A DNA stretch of 64,000 bases. Source: Tetrahymena thermophila SB210. Taxonomy: Eukaryota > Ciliophora > Oligohymenophorea > Hymenostomatida > Tetrahymenidae. The notes beneath the pieces are model-generated. The model ran no database searches, was not told the origin of the DNA, and saw only the letters and a list, made by a program, of their open reading frames with translations. How positions within the stretch are numbered: the first letter of the stretch is position 1; each line of letters opens with the position of its first letter. The DNA is taken from NCBI RefSeq assembly GCF_000189635.1, contig NW_002476559.1, forward strand, positions 868,001-932,000. Direction: 5' to 3'. The translations under genes were made by a program, and so were the position numbers. This document shows, piece after piece, positions 40,229 through 52,784 of the stretch.

Positions 40229-41015
40229 TCAAAATGAAAGAAAATAAAAAAAAACGATTGGTAAAAAAATCGATCATTAAATCCTCTAAATAATTTCTAT
40301 AAATTTTTCAAAAGCAAAATATAGGTCTTAAAATGAAAAAAGATGAAATAAATATTGATCAAAGAAATAGAACTTGTCATATTACTGAAACTACCAAAAT
40401 AGAATTTTAATTATTTTAAAAATTTTAGAATTATAAGAAAGATTTTTTTTAATTTGAAAATTTCAAAATTTATCAGATATTTAACAAAATTTATATATAT
40501 TTTAGCTATCAAAATTTGATTTTTGATATTAAAGAATAAAATAGAAATAATTTTACATATAAAAAATGAATCATTGCTAAGAATGTTTTGGAATGTGTTA
40601 AAAAAAGAATATAAATTTTTGAAAACAAAATATTATTTTTTTTTAGTTTTTGATCTTTAATGAGTTTGGTATTTACAAATACCACATAAACTCTTAAGTA
40701 AGCATCATTAGATTTTTTAAAAAGCAAGACTGCTTAAAACTTTTCTTTAAGCACATTAAATCAATTATTGAAATTTAGTCATTTTTAAACTAAAAATTAA
40801 GAAATTAAAATCCTATATGTGCTATAAAGTGAATAGTTTTATTTAAAATCGTCAGTATTTATTGATTTAAAAAAATTAAGAACATATTTATGACATTTAA
40901 AATTTGACACTATATTTAAAAGATGAACTTACATTTAATTTTTAGTGTGTAATATCTTTTAAATATAATAGGATAGCTAACTAACTTCTTTCTTAAGTTT
41001 TTTATGATTAACTGA

Positions 41016-44000
41016 TCAAAATATATTACAACTACAATTGGATTTGGAGTCATTTAAAGGCTAATGCTTATAGAATTTTTTGGGGTGATTTTAATACTAG
41101 CTAATATAATTTTGGCAGTACTTAACATCTTCAGTTGGCTTATCTTGAAGATATTTTGTAAATTAACCCACTGCTTCTGAAACATAACCTAAAGTAACAA
41201 AACATTTTCCGATATGATAAAAACAATCATTTTAGTTAAAAGAGTTATTTGGAAGTACTTAGAGTTCGTAAGACTTTTTAAAATACTATATAGCTTATTT
41301 TGGTTTATTAAAGTTATATAACTGGATTTTTCCTATTAAAAAGTATCCATGTCCACATCTTTTTTCTAGTTTATTATATTTAAGGTAATATTCAACAGCT
41401 TTTTAATATTTTTCCATATTTTAATAGGCTAATCCTATTTTAAAAACAGAAATATAAGAACCATCATTTAGTGAAAAGGATTTTTTATATTAAACAATTG
41501 ATTCGAAATAATTACTTTCCTAAAATTCTAGATTTCCATATAAAAAGTAAACTTCATCATTTTCTGGACTATCCAATATAAATTTTTTTATGAGCTATCT
41601 AGACTTTAAATATTCCTTATTTTTGGTGTACAACTAAATTAAATTAAGTGTTTCATTTTCATTATATTAATGCTTAAGATATTCCTCTAAATATTAGATA
41701 GCTTAATTTAGATTTTTTAAATTATTTTCTTCATTCCTTGATAATTCTATGTACAAATAAATATTTGATTAATCTTACTATATAGCTTTAATTAGATTTT
41801 ATTTTGCAAAATGATATTATTTTTATTTTATTTAAAGGAGTCCTAATTCTTTGTAAGCTTTTGAATTATTTGTAGGCTAAACTCTAATAGATTTTTCAAA
41901 GTAGCTTACTGCTTTATTTATATTATCTTCACTAAGAGAAACCAGTAAGAATCCTATCATATATAGAGCTTAAGGATTATAAGGGTAAGCTTAAATAAAA
42001 TTTTAATAGCATTCTAAGGCTTTATCTTTTATTTTTAATTAAAGATACTAATTTGCCAGTTCTTCATATAAATATGTTTAGCTTTAATCACATTCTAATG
42101 CCTTTTCAAAATTTTTAATTGCTTCCTCATGTTCTTTTCTTATACTGTATATTTTTCCTTTTATTGCGTATGATCCAAAATGCTTCAAGTCTAATTTAAG
42201 AGTAATGTCACATTATTCTAGAGCTTAGTTATCAAGTTGTAATTAATAAAGCATATTTTATATATTTGAAGAATAAAGAATACTTGAATTATCTTTTTAA
42301 AAGGCCTATTAATATAGTTTAAGAGCCTCATCATATTTATATTAATATTCATAAATTGCTCCTAAGTTATTAAGTGTTTAATCACTTTCTGGGTAAAATT
42401 CTAAATCTTTTTTATAATATTTTAATTTTTTTTCTTAATCTTCTTCAACCCATCCTAAATTAAAATAAATATTTTAATCTTTAGGATTTAATTCTAATAC
42501 TTTTTCATAGTAATATTTTGCCTTCTTAAAATCATTTTTTATATCTTTGAAATAGTCACCATACATTTTCAAAGACTAGGTATCATTTGGATCAATTTAA
42601 ATAGCTTAGTTAATATATTATATAAATTTATCATAATCTTTGTTACTCAATTACACCTCTGCAAGCAGCCCGATTAAAATAAGTTTTTAATTAGATTTTT
42701 CGATATTATCTTAGATTATTTTCTCAAAATCTTGGTAGTAGCTTGAATTTTTGTACAATTCACTTAATTCATAATAATAATCCATACAATGAGGATCTTC
42801 ATTGATACATTTTTTTATTAGATCAATTGCTTTTTCTTTTTGATTTAATTCATATTTATATATCTTAGCTATATCATATAAAACCCAAAAGCAATCAGGA
42901 TTTATTAAAATTATATTTTCATAACATTCAATAGATTTTTAATACTCTTCTTAGCTTTTTAAAATGTCTGCTTTATTTATTATTGAAAGTATATCACAAG
43001 GATCTAGCTCAATAGATTTATTTATAAAATTTAATTATGTTTATTCATTATAACTTAAAATAGATTTAAATCTAAAAAGGTAAGCACTTTAAGGATATAA
43101 TTACTCAGCCTTTGAAATTAATTTCTCAACTTCCTATTCATTGTACTTTTGAACATAAGCCGAGTAAACCAAAACAGTTAATTCATTTTGAGTATAATTT
43201 AAACATTTGTTAAGATAATGTAGTGATTTTTATTATTCATATCTATTTTAATAATAAAAACCTATTCTAAAAAATACAATAGGATTATTATTCTTATTTA
43301 GAGCTATAATCTTATTAATAATATCTTTCTCGTCTTCTTTTATTTTTATGTTAAGAAGTATAAGTAACTTTAGAGATAAAGCTTCACAACACTCAGTTTT
43401 TTCTAGCTAAATTTTCTCCAAAATTTCTAAAGCTTTATGATCAATCATATAATCATAAAAATAATATGCTTTATAATATTATGCTCTCCAGTTATTGGGA
43501 TCTTTATTTAAACAAATATTGGAATATTAAAGCAACTTGTGATATTCCTTATAGAGCCTTTATTGCATAAAACAATGACATAGTCCGATTAAGGCATCTG
43601 TTTCATTCTCATCTAATTCTAGTACCCTTTCAAATATTTACTATGCTTTTTAGTAGTTGGATTTATATTTTGCCTCTAAAAATCCAAGTGTAAGTAAAAA
43701 ATCAATGTTTATCTAAAATTAATTTTCAAATTTAGAATATTTTTAATAAAGTTTTTCACATTAATCAAAATCAAAATCGATTAGTCTCTATATTTTAAGT
43801 GATGAAGTAGAATCTATAGTATTCTATTAAGTTGATATATTTGAAATGCCAACTTTACTCTTATTATTCATGGCCATAGATTTTAAAACATCTTCATTCT
43901 ATGTATTGGTTTCTCTTTAATCATGATCAGGATTACTTAAAAATACCTTGCACATTTTCTCTCTAATTTATTTAATCGTAGGTCTTTGCTATGGGTCTCT

Positions 44001-44819
44001 ATTTAGTATGTACTGTATTAATTAATTAGCTTTTTGACTTACTTTTTGACTAGTAGGTATTTAAAAATTATTATTTTACACATTTAAAAACTCTAAAATT
44101 TTAGTACCACCTAACAAGGATAAGCAAATCCCAAGCGCCCATATATCTCCTTTCATAGTTTACTTTATTTATTTTTTGTTGTTCTTTATATCTTCATATG
44201 TTTCTGGTGGGAAATAAAAAAAAACTCCCTTCGGATTTTATGTTAAAAGAATTTCGCTTTATAGGATTTCGTCATATTTCTTTGCGAGACCGAAATCGCA
44301 TAGCTTAATGACTTCGTCTGTAGTTAATAAAATATTTCTGATAGAGAGATCTCTTAGAACATATTGCTTACTATGTAAATATTCTAACCCGTCAATAATC
44401 TGATTGGTATAGTGTAAAAATAGAATGTCGTTGATTGGGGACTAGTTATTGTCTATCCAATCACTCAATGAGCACTTGCATAGATTCATTTGAATAAAGT
44501 GATAAAAATCTATTATATAATCAGAATGAATCTCAACAACATTTTTATGTTTACATTGTCTCATCATTTCAGCTTCTTCTTCACACATTTTTTAGATATT
44601 TTAATCAACTTTTCCAGTATTATGGTCTAAAATATTTTATGCTTTCACTGCATATTTTAAGGAAGGATTATTTTTATCTTCCACAAATAGTACAACACCG
44701 AATCCTCCCTATCCTCCTAATTTATTTATAGTTCTGAGTCCTTTTTAATCTTCCAAAACTCTTTACAAATATTCTAGTTTTTTAGAAAATTAAAGAGCTT
44801 AGTATTCTTGGTTTTCCAT
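41016..44819 (-). CDS. Protein kinase with long C-terminal TPR array
   Basis: An intron-free frame of 1268 codons (1267 aa) runs from ATG at 44817-44819 to TGA at 41016-41018. Residues of about 30-290 are a protein kinase: Gly-rich loop GGQGGFG at 35-41, VAIK-type Lys59 in YAVKA, catalytic loop LRDLSIRN at 155-162, DFGLA at 175-179, then FPPETY and GDIWALG. The canonical His is Leu155. The Lys two residues after the catalytic Asp is Ser159, with Arg161 at +4, a pattern usual in tyrosine kinases. Residues of about 340-1250 hold some 20-25 TPR units, such as YQKSIECYENIILINPDCF, AKYYYEKVLELNPKD and AVSYFEKSIRVQP. Kinase-TPR fusions are an expanded ciliate class. TPRs probably recruit partners. 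Asp157, Asn162 and Asp175 are present, so activity is plausible. Substrates are unknown. Confidence 0.88.
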
Positions 44820-46795
44820 TTAAATATTAACAAATTATTATTTATTTAATTTAATAAAATTATAAAAACCTAACAAGAATATGGATTATCATTTGAATAT
44901 AAAAATTCGTTTTAACAAATCAAAAATATCATCTGAAAATATAATTTGTAATTAATGTAAGCTTAAAAAGTCTAAGGTAAGCCAAGCCAACTAATTAATC
45001 ATTTGATTTAAAAAAGAGAAATAAATGAGTGTTAATAAATTTAAAAAATATCTGTGTTTCACTTAATCAAGTGGTAATTAATAATGTTTGTTCCTCACTC
45101 TTCATTAATTTAGGAGATAATTATTTTTTGAAAAATTTTGATATTACTTTAAAGATGATCCCACTAAATAAAAACAAGCAAATTGTGTATTCACTATTAA
45201 AAATGAATATTTTTCTTTCATAATTTGCTAAAAAAAACTTAATTACTATACTAAAATTGCTTATTCAGAGTAAGTAAAAGATGAAAGTTTATTTTTTTTA
45301 AATATTGAAAATGTTTTTTTTACAGCAGCTACTTTGATTTAAATTGATATTTTTTGTCTTTGATTTGCGACAAAATTTAAAAAAAATAAAAATCATCAGA
45401 AACATAAATCAAAGGATATTGATTTATTATTTATTCTTATATAAAAAATAGAATCAACAATATAGTAAAGGTAATTAATTAATAATCATCTATCGTTACA
45501 ACTTACACAATTCTAAAATAGCATTTATAAATAAAAGCAAACAATAAGATATTTATATTTCTATTTTATAATATAAATTCTAACTTACTTTTATGCTGAA
45601 TATTATATTTAATTAAACTAAAATTTAAATAAAAAATATTATTTTAATAAATTATATTGATCTAAATTTAAATTTCTTCAAAGTATTTTATCCTATTTGA
45701 TTCAAAAATGTACTAAGAGTAAAATACCTATTCCTGTTATCAAAAATAATTTAATTTGATTTTTGTTGTTTAATATTTTGAAAATTTTGTAAAATATTAA
45801 TTAAAATAATATTGAATTTTTTTTAAATCTTTAATGTTTCTAAAAAGGTAAAATAAAAATTTGTTTAAGTTTTTATTTCTAATAACTCTAATTTACATAT
45901 TGATAAAAAATCAAATTAACATTTTTTATAATTTATTTGATTAATTTTCGAAAATAAAAAGTAATGAAAACTGCTTTTTTGAGAAATGTTTTTATAATAA
46001 TTCTTTATAATCAATTAAATTTTTACACAAGAAAATAAATACCTTTATTTTAACTCAAAATATTTAAAAATAATTTGAATATTCTTTCTTAAAAACATCA
46101 GTATTCTATTCAAATCTTAAGCTTCTATAATTATATTTAATAAAAGATATAAATTGAAAAGCTATAAATCAAAATACAATAATTTTAATAGTTGACTAGC
46201 GATCCTAATATTAATTGTTATAATCTTTTCAAAGCTACCAGTTTATTTAAAAAATATTTTATATAATTATAAATATATAATATTATAATCTATGCTGATC
46301 ATTTTTTTTAATAGAGCCTTATCAACGATATAAATGGCTCCACTTTAAAGGACCTTAAAATCCTCAAAATAATGAAAAGGAGTAACATTAGGATTTGTGT
46401 AAATATGATTTTGGAATGAAAGATTATGAAATTCTTTAATAGGTGTCAATATTTATTCTAAACAATACAATTTACCTAGAAAACAATTTAGCTTATATTT
46501 AAAAAGGCTGATTGAAAATGAGTTATGAAATGTTTTGTGTTTAAATGAATGGTCATATACATCTCATTATGAGTTTTTAATATAAATAAATAAACATTTA
46601 TTTGTTTGTCTATTTATTTTTCATTTTTATGTTGATAAAATATTTAATTTTATAAATTAAATTTAAATTTTCTTTTAGATATTACATTTTTTATTTTAAC
46701 TTAGAATATAAATTCTTTAACTCAGTTTTGATCAAAATTACTTTTAAAATCTAATAAACTTTTATTAATCATTAAAATAATCAATTAAATATAAA
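44820..46795. other. AT-rich intergenic region between divergent kinase and ATG4 genes
   Basis: About 2 kb. Around 46291-46410 a short plus-strand frame reads SLINDINGSTLKDLKIL and might be a decayed exon, but it ends at TGA without a start or splice signal I trust. The rest is AT-rich with no feature. Confidence 0.5.
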
Positions 46796-47997
46796 ATGGA
46801 AGATAGCAAATTTATCTTATTAGGATAAACTTTAAGTTCTCTATCTCAAATAAAAGAGGCTTAACATAATTTAATTTATTTTTCATATAGATCTGGGTTC
46901 AGCCATTAATTTTAAAACCATATCTTCTCCGATTCTGGATGGGGATGCATGTTAAGAAGTGGATAGATGATATTTGCAAATGGCTTATTACGCCATTTAA
47001 AAGAAAATCCATAAATATAAAACTAGTTGAAGATTTAAAATATCAACGATATTCTCCTTTTTATTATAAAATTTTTCATAGAAAATAAAGATTAACCTTT
47101 CTCAATTTAATAAATTGCTGCTGTAGCTCTTGAAGAATTTAAACTTGAAATGGGATTTTGGTATTCTCCAAATCGCATAGCATATTCCCTAAAAAAGCTA
47201 CTAAATAATTTTCAAACCTTTTCAGAAATGAATATTGTTTCTGAGGTTATGTATTCAGATAGACCCTTATATTTCAGTTAGTGTGTTACAGCTATGACAG
47301 GCTAAAAAATTGATTCAACTCTTCCAAAGTAATTACTTCAAATCTTAATAAATAATATTGAAAAATAAATTAAAATAATGAAGTAAAATTCAAATAAATA
47401 TTAAATAAATAAATAAAATTATAAAATTCTAGTAACATTTTAGTAGATGCGAATAAAAACTATGAGAAAAAGTAGAGCCTAATTCTATTAATTATTTGCC
47501 AGATAGGATTAGATTATCCTGAAGAAAAGTATTTAGATATTCTTATAAAGCTATTCACACATAGATTGAGCATTGGAATGATAGGTATGTATTATTTTAA
47601 ATATATTTATATATATAAATATTGATAATATAAATTAATAAATAAATAAGGTGGCAAACATAGCAGTGGATATTATTTTACAGGTTTGAATAATGATAAA
47701 TTAACCTATTTAGACCCACATATTGTTTAACATGCTGATATTAATACAAATGAAATTAACTTAAAAACATATTTTTAAGAGGAAGTTAAATAAATAAACA
47801 AACATGCTCTCGGTCCTTCTGTTGGACTTGGATTTTACCTTAAAGATTTGAACGATCTAAATGAATTTTGGGGATATTTAGTTGAGTTGTAAACTAAACA
47901 TGATGATCAATTCTTTTTGATGATAGAAAAAGATTAAAATACAAATTATTAAGAATAAGAATTAGTTGAAGATGAGGATTTTATTGAAATAGATTGA
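46796..47997 (+). CDS. ATG4: ATG4-family cysteine peptidase (C54), copy 1
   Basis: Exons 46796-47328, 47433-47584 and 47651-47997 (introns of 104 and 66 nt) give 1032 nt or 343 aa. The N-terminal part carries FSDSGWGCMLRSGQM, the signature of the ATG4 catalytic centre, with Cys51 as nucleophile. After the second intron come IGGKHSSGYYF and YLDPHIVQ, where Asp250 and His252 complete the triad. ATG4 cleaves the C-terminus of ATG8 precursors and removes lipid from ATG8-PE in the cytosol during autophagy. The length is near the lower end for ATG4. The C-terminus is acidic (QELVEDEDFIEID), which could serve as an ATG8-interaction region, by inference. The second intron splits the Gly-Gly of IGGK, exactly as in copy 2 downstream, which supports tandem duplication. 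Confidence 0.87.
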
Positions 47998-48676
47998 AAA
48001 ATAAATTTTTATTTTGATTATGTTAATATTTATTGTAAAACAGTTCATTCATTTTATATAATATTTTTAAATTAACCATCTCAAAAACCTCAAATTTTTA
48101 AACGTGTTTAATAGATTTTAGAATATTTCACAGGTAATAAATAGCTTTTGGAGGAAATATCAATTTTCTTTTTTAATTAATCTAAAATTTAAATTTGTAA
48201 TAACTTTAATCAGTCATTCTGATTATTATAGAAGAAATTAATAAATTTTATTTTTGTATTATTTGTTTGGATGAAATATATCAACTAAATTTTATGCAAA
48301 AAGAATTTTGAATATTATTTTATTAATTTTATGCAAATAATATTTATTATATAAATTTTTTTTTTCTGGTACATTTCCTAAATTACTTCCAAATGCGAAT
48401 GAGTTAGTTAGTGATCCGAACTCTTACTTATTATGATCAAAAAATAGTTAGCAGAAATAAATAAATTGATTATTAAATTTCGTCAAAAACTAGATTGAAA
48501 AAGAAGAAGAAAAGTTTTTATTAATTATTATCAAGACTGATTACCAATTCTTTAAACATAAAAAAGAATAAGGAGATTGATTCGTAAAATTAAAATATTA
48601 AAAATAAATACAGTTGATTTAAGAAAATTATAGGAATTATATTAAATAATTAATTATATAATAGCAGTTTTTAAAA
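47998..48676. other. Spacer between the two ATG4 genes
   Basis: About 680 nt, AT-rich. It holds only the small uncertain ORF at 48399-48617 and presumably the promoter of copy 2. Confidence 0.5.
48399..48617 (+). CDS. Possible small basic ORF between the ATG4 copies
   Basis: A 73-codon frame (72 aa) starts with ATG and ends at TGA 48615-48617. It includes MSQLVIRTLTYYDQKIVS and a Lys-run (RLKKKKKSF), and its composition is less AT-driven than the flanks. No family is recognised. It may be a small gene, an upstream ORF in the long leader of ATG4 copy 2 (it ends 60 nt before that start), or chance. Confidence 0.3.
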
Positions 48677-51405
48677 ATGGAAGAAGACAGGTATTATTTT
48701 ATATCAAAGTACAATAGCTAATTTCTACATTTTGCTTATAAATAAAAATAGTAGGTTGGAGGAGTAAAAAAGGGAGTAAACATTCATGGAAAAGATGCAT
48801 GATTTAGGGTATGAGAAATTTGCATTTGTATTTAAATACTATTGAACAAATAAATGAGCATTAAAAATAATAGAAATAAACATTTATCATCAATTCAATT
48901 TGTTAATGAATTATTAGATTTTTTTTTAAAAAGAATTAAAAAGATTATTTTAGAGATACTTTAACCATCTTGATTTATTTTAGAATAAAAACTATATATA
49001 AGTAGCTATTTTTTTCTTAAATATTAGCACTAACTTTTTGTTCAATGTGTCAAGTTGGTCATTTAAGTCTTCCGCTCCATTTAAAAAGGAAGACACTGTT
49101 TACATGCAAGGCAGAAATATGAATGAAAATAAAGAAACATATGAAAAAAATTATAAAGAAGTACTCGAAAATTTTTATAATATTATTTGGATAACCTACA
49201 GGAAGAATTTTCCAGCCTTGTTGAACATGATTGATAAAGCAAATCTCAAAAATTAAAAAATGAGCGAATACATTAGCGATACTGGTTGGGGCTGCATGGT
49301 TCGTGTTGGATAAATGGCTTTTGCAGAGGGTTTAAGACGCCACTTAGTAGAAAATAAAAAACTTGTAGTAAAAAAGAAAGAAGATTTGAGAGTTATTATA
49401 GAAGGATTTTTAGATGATGATTAAAAATGCATAGATTTTGCACCATATTCTATTTAAAAAATATCTAAAATTGCCCTAAGCGATTTCAACCTGTTACCTG
49501 GTGAATGGTATACTCCAATAAGAATATGTTATATATTAGGTTTGCTGCACAATGAAAGAAAGGCCATTAAAGGCACTGAAGACCTTAAAGTAGCTGTTTT
49601 TTCTAGCTCTAGGCCTATTGTGTTTTAAGATTTCCTTGAAAGAATGTGTAAAGTTGATCCTTAGAGAGGAAAGCATGCATAAATTTGTCCAAACTAGTGT
49701 AGAATAATCAAGTAGGATTAAAAGTCAAAAGTAGACCATGACCATCATAAAGACATAAAACTTGAAAAACAAAACTCAAATTCAGAAATTTTAGTTGTTT
49801 CAGAAGAAACTCCAAAGTAATTAAATAATTAATTAATAATAGTTTAATATTTTTAGATCAGTAGGATATCCATGGATAACTAACATAAAAATAAATAAAT
49901 AAATTAAATAACATTTTAATCTAAATTTAGCTTAAAAAATCAATTTTAATCGTAAAACAGTTAATTGAATATTAAAAATAAATAACTAACTTACAACCAT
50001 TAAATAATTTATGGATAATCAATCATTTAATGAAGAACAGAATGATAGTTTACAGTTTAAAATTTTTAAATTTTGGATTATGAGTAATAAGCGTTTCTTA
50101 ATATAATTTAAATAGAGGAGTATCTTTTAAACGTCATGAATAGTTTATAATATTTTAAAGCATGATTATTATTTACTTTTAATTCATTCATCTAGAAGAA
50201 AACAATAATGTATTTTTTAAAAGTAAAAAATGAACCGAATTATTTACAAACATTTCATAAATAAAATCAAATTTTATCTTATGCAAAAGTTGAAAAAAAT
50301 AATTAATTATCAAATTGATAACATAGTCAAAAAATACTTTCAAAATAGTAAATAGAATCTTTCAATTATATTCCAAAATTTAAAAAAATAGCAACAAAAT
50401 GAATGAATGAATTTAATAAATAATTTTTAAATTTACTTTATTATAAAATAAAAAATGATCTTTAATGTTTATAAAACAGTTTAACATTTTTATTATTTAA
50501 AAATTTATGAGCAATAAATACTTTGATAATAGTTAATTAATTAATTAATTTATGATTTCTACTTATTTTCAAGATTGTATTTTATTAAAAATAATAATAA
50601 AAAAATAAATATATGTTTATATTATATATAGATTGAGATTAGTATGCCCTATCCATCATGAACTGTAGTACTCAATGATAGTTTATATTGTTTGTTTGAT
50701 TGGACTAGATACTCCATAGCCTGAATATCTTGAATTAGCTAAAAAAATGATGGACTTTAAATATTCACTAGGTTTGATTGGTAAACTTTTATATTATTTT
50801 TTAGTTTGTTAGCTATTTTTTTTATTTTATTATAAATTTTTATAAAATTAAAATAAAAAATAGGTGGAAAACCAAAAAAAGCACTTTATTTTGTCGGAAG
50901 AATAGAAGATGAATTTATATATTTAGATCCTCATTATGTTTAGGAGTTTTCGAATGAAAAGAATTTCTAAAGCTCTTCTTAACTTGAGACATATTTCTGC
51001 AAAAAGTTTTAAACTTATCCATCAAAGAATATCGACAGTTCTTTTTCTTTGATGTATTACTTAAAAGATCTTGAACAACTAGAAGAATTTTACTAATTCA
51101 TGATGGGATTAAAAAGAGATTATAACGAACATTTCTTTATGATGATGGAAGATACAGAGCCTTCATTCTGTTTGGGAGATGGAAAAGAATCGAGCAACCT
51201 AATTAGTGATAAGAATTTGAATATATTGGCAGATAACCAAAATAAGAAGAGATAAAAAGAATAAATGTAATAAGCCAACTAAAACTTCGAAGAAGTTGAC
51301 GATATAGATGAAAATGGAAACAACATAAAAAATAGCAAATACGATCATAAGAACAAAAAAGATAAAGTTGAAGATGATGGCGATGACGAATATGAAGTGA
51401 TATGA
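48677..51405 (+). CDS. ATG4: ATG4-family cysteine peptidase (C54), copy 2 with long acidic/Asn-rich tail
   Basis: The model is exons 48677-48690, 49028-49816, 50632-50780 and 50864-51405, totalling 1494 nt or 497 aa. The 14 nt first exon (ATGGAAGAAGACAG) is inferred because the main frame has no in-frame ATG upstream of the conserved region, and a GT...AG intron of 337 nt joins it in phase. The nucleophile is Cys94 in SDTGWGCMVRVGQM, followed by EWYTPIRICYILGLLHNER, IGGKPKKALYFVG and YLDPHYVQ (Asp339 and His341). An insert with HDHHKD lies before an 815 nt third intron, which might hide another exon. The last 70 residues are Asp/Asn/Lys-rich and absent from copy 1. Function is as for ATG4: processing and delipidation of ATG8. 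The two copies may divide these jobs, which is inference. Confidence 0.8.
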
Positions 51406-52163
51406 TATTTAAATTATGCAAACACTTGATAAATAACTGGCTGAATGACCTAATAACTAAAAACTAATTAACTTGACTTTCAACTTTAATAAATTTACTA
51501 AATGAATAATCAAATATAAATAAATATATACTACTAAAATACAATCAAAGTAATAAATAAATTACTAAAAATAAATTATTTGTGTTATTTATTTCATGAG
51601 TATTTTTTAATTTTTAAAAGATTTTCATTTTAAATTTAATTTAATTTAATTAATTAAGTTCAATATAAAATCTTTTATGTATAAAAACTACAAAGAAATC
51701 ATTTTTACTTTTGAAGTAAAATTAATTCTTCAAAACAATAAATTTTTTACTATCTATAATGAATTAATTTATTTAAACAAACTAAAAATAACTTTGATCT
51801 ATTTCACTCAATTGTTCAATTAAAATTAAACAATTTTTTTTAAAATAATTTTTAATAATTTCAGTAATTTATTTTAACAAATATGTTTTGTTTATTCTAT
51901 CAAATTTTTGATTGATTTTTATGCACAAGGTAAATTTATTGAACGAAAGTATATTTATTTTTTTTATAAATGAAAAACTAAAGTAAAATATAATAAACAT
52001 AATGAATGTAAATTAATCTCATTTAAAATTAAAAAGTATTTCTTTCATTTTTTACATCTATTTTAATATGATATCATTTAAATTCTTATAAATACACAGA
52101 GAAGAACTTTACAAATCCTAGTTATTTTAATTTATAATACATAAAGAGTTTATTAATGATCTA
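51406..52163. other. AT-rich spacer between convergent genes
   Basis: About 760 nt separates ATG4 copy 2 from the minus-strand small gene. Only AT-rich sequence and short poly-T runs are visible. Confidence 0.6.
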
Positions 52164-52478
52164 TCAATCGAATTCATCTTTCTTTTTAACAAGCATATCT
52201 TTTTCATACATAATATAAATCCATGATTTTCTCATTTATCCTTCTTTGCCTGGTATATGGGAAGGGACCAAATAAGGCTTTATTTCTTTTGGCTCGCCAT
52301 TAGCAGCCCAAAATTCATCTTCAAGTTATTCTCTTTAGACAATATATTTATCATTATCGAATATGAAGAAATCGACTGCCTTAATTCCAAAATAAAAACC
52401 AGAAAAACTTGCTAAATATTGAAGAATCAAGTTCTTATTTGAAAATGATCTAAGAGTATTTGCTGGAACGTAGTTCAT
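52164..52478 (-). CDS. Small conserved-looking protein, possibly mitochondrial
   Basis: A 105-codon frame (104 aa) runs from ATG at 52476-52478 to TGA at 52164-52166 with no intron. The composition is well mixed (Trp, Pro, Gly, His), unlike the flanks, so it is very likely real. The N-terminal 40 residues hold a hydrophobic aromatic stretch (YLASFSGFYFGIKAVDFFIF). It is followed by a soluble part with FWAANGEPKEIKPYLVPSH, SWIYIMYEKD and a Lys-rich C-terminus. One membrane-embedded or amphipathic helix plus a small soluble domain recalls ciliate-specific accessory subunits of the respiratory chain or ATP synthase, but I cannot assign it to one. It is divergent with the Gln/Asn-rich gene that follows. 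Confidence 0.75.
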
Positions 52479-52784
52479 TTACTTGCTATTAATTAAGTTT
52501 ATCTTATTTTAGTTATATTTTACTTCAGTATTTGATATTTAAAATATATTAAATCAATCAAATCTTTAATACAAGTTTTCTAGAAAAAAGTATTACAAAA
52601 TTAAAGCGCAATTAATATGAATGATTATTACCAATCTTTTTTAATAAAAGCTATTTTTAAATAATTTCAAATCATAAAAATATTTAATTTATTTTCATTT
52701 TGCTTAAAAAATTATTTTAAAAATTTTGCAAATATTTGCATGTTAGTTTGAATTTCTTTATTTATTTTTAAATTGGAGCTTTAG
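52479..52784. other. Short divergent promoter region and unresolved 5' end
   Basis: This stretch of about 300 nt lies between the small minus-strand gene and the first sure codons of the Gln/Asn-rich gene. An ATG at 52617 opens a 43-codon frame that could be a first exon if spliced from 52746 to 52792, but the donor (GTTTGA) is weak. Confidence 0.4.

Larger units (their letters stand above)
39974..41015. other. Intergenic region between convergent giant AAA+ and kinase-TPR genes
   Basis: About 1 kb. The first 250 nt includes an unusually G-rich patch at 40162-40195 with a small hairpin and an overlapping minus-strand ORF, both listed separately. The rest (40230-41015) is AT-rich with no visible feature. 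Confidence 0.55.

Noticed and set aside
45029..45223. 64-codon plus-strand frame in the kinase-ATG4 spacer
   Set aside because: Asn/Leu/Ile-rich low complexity, no recognisable motif and no splice partner. The length is expected by chance in AT-rich DNA.
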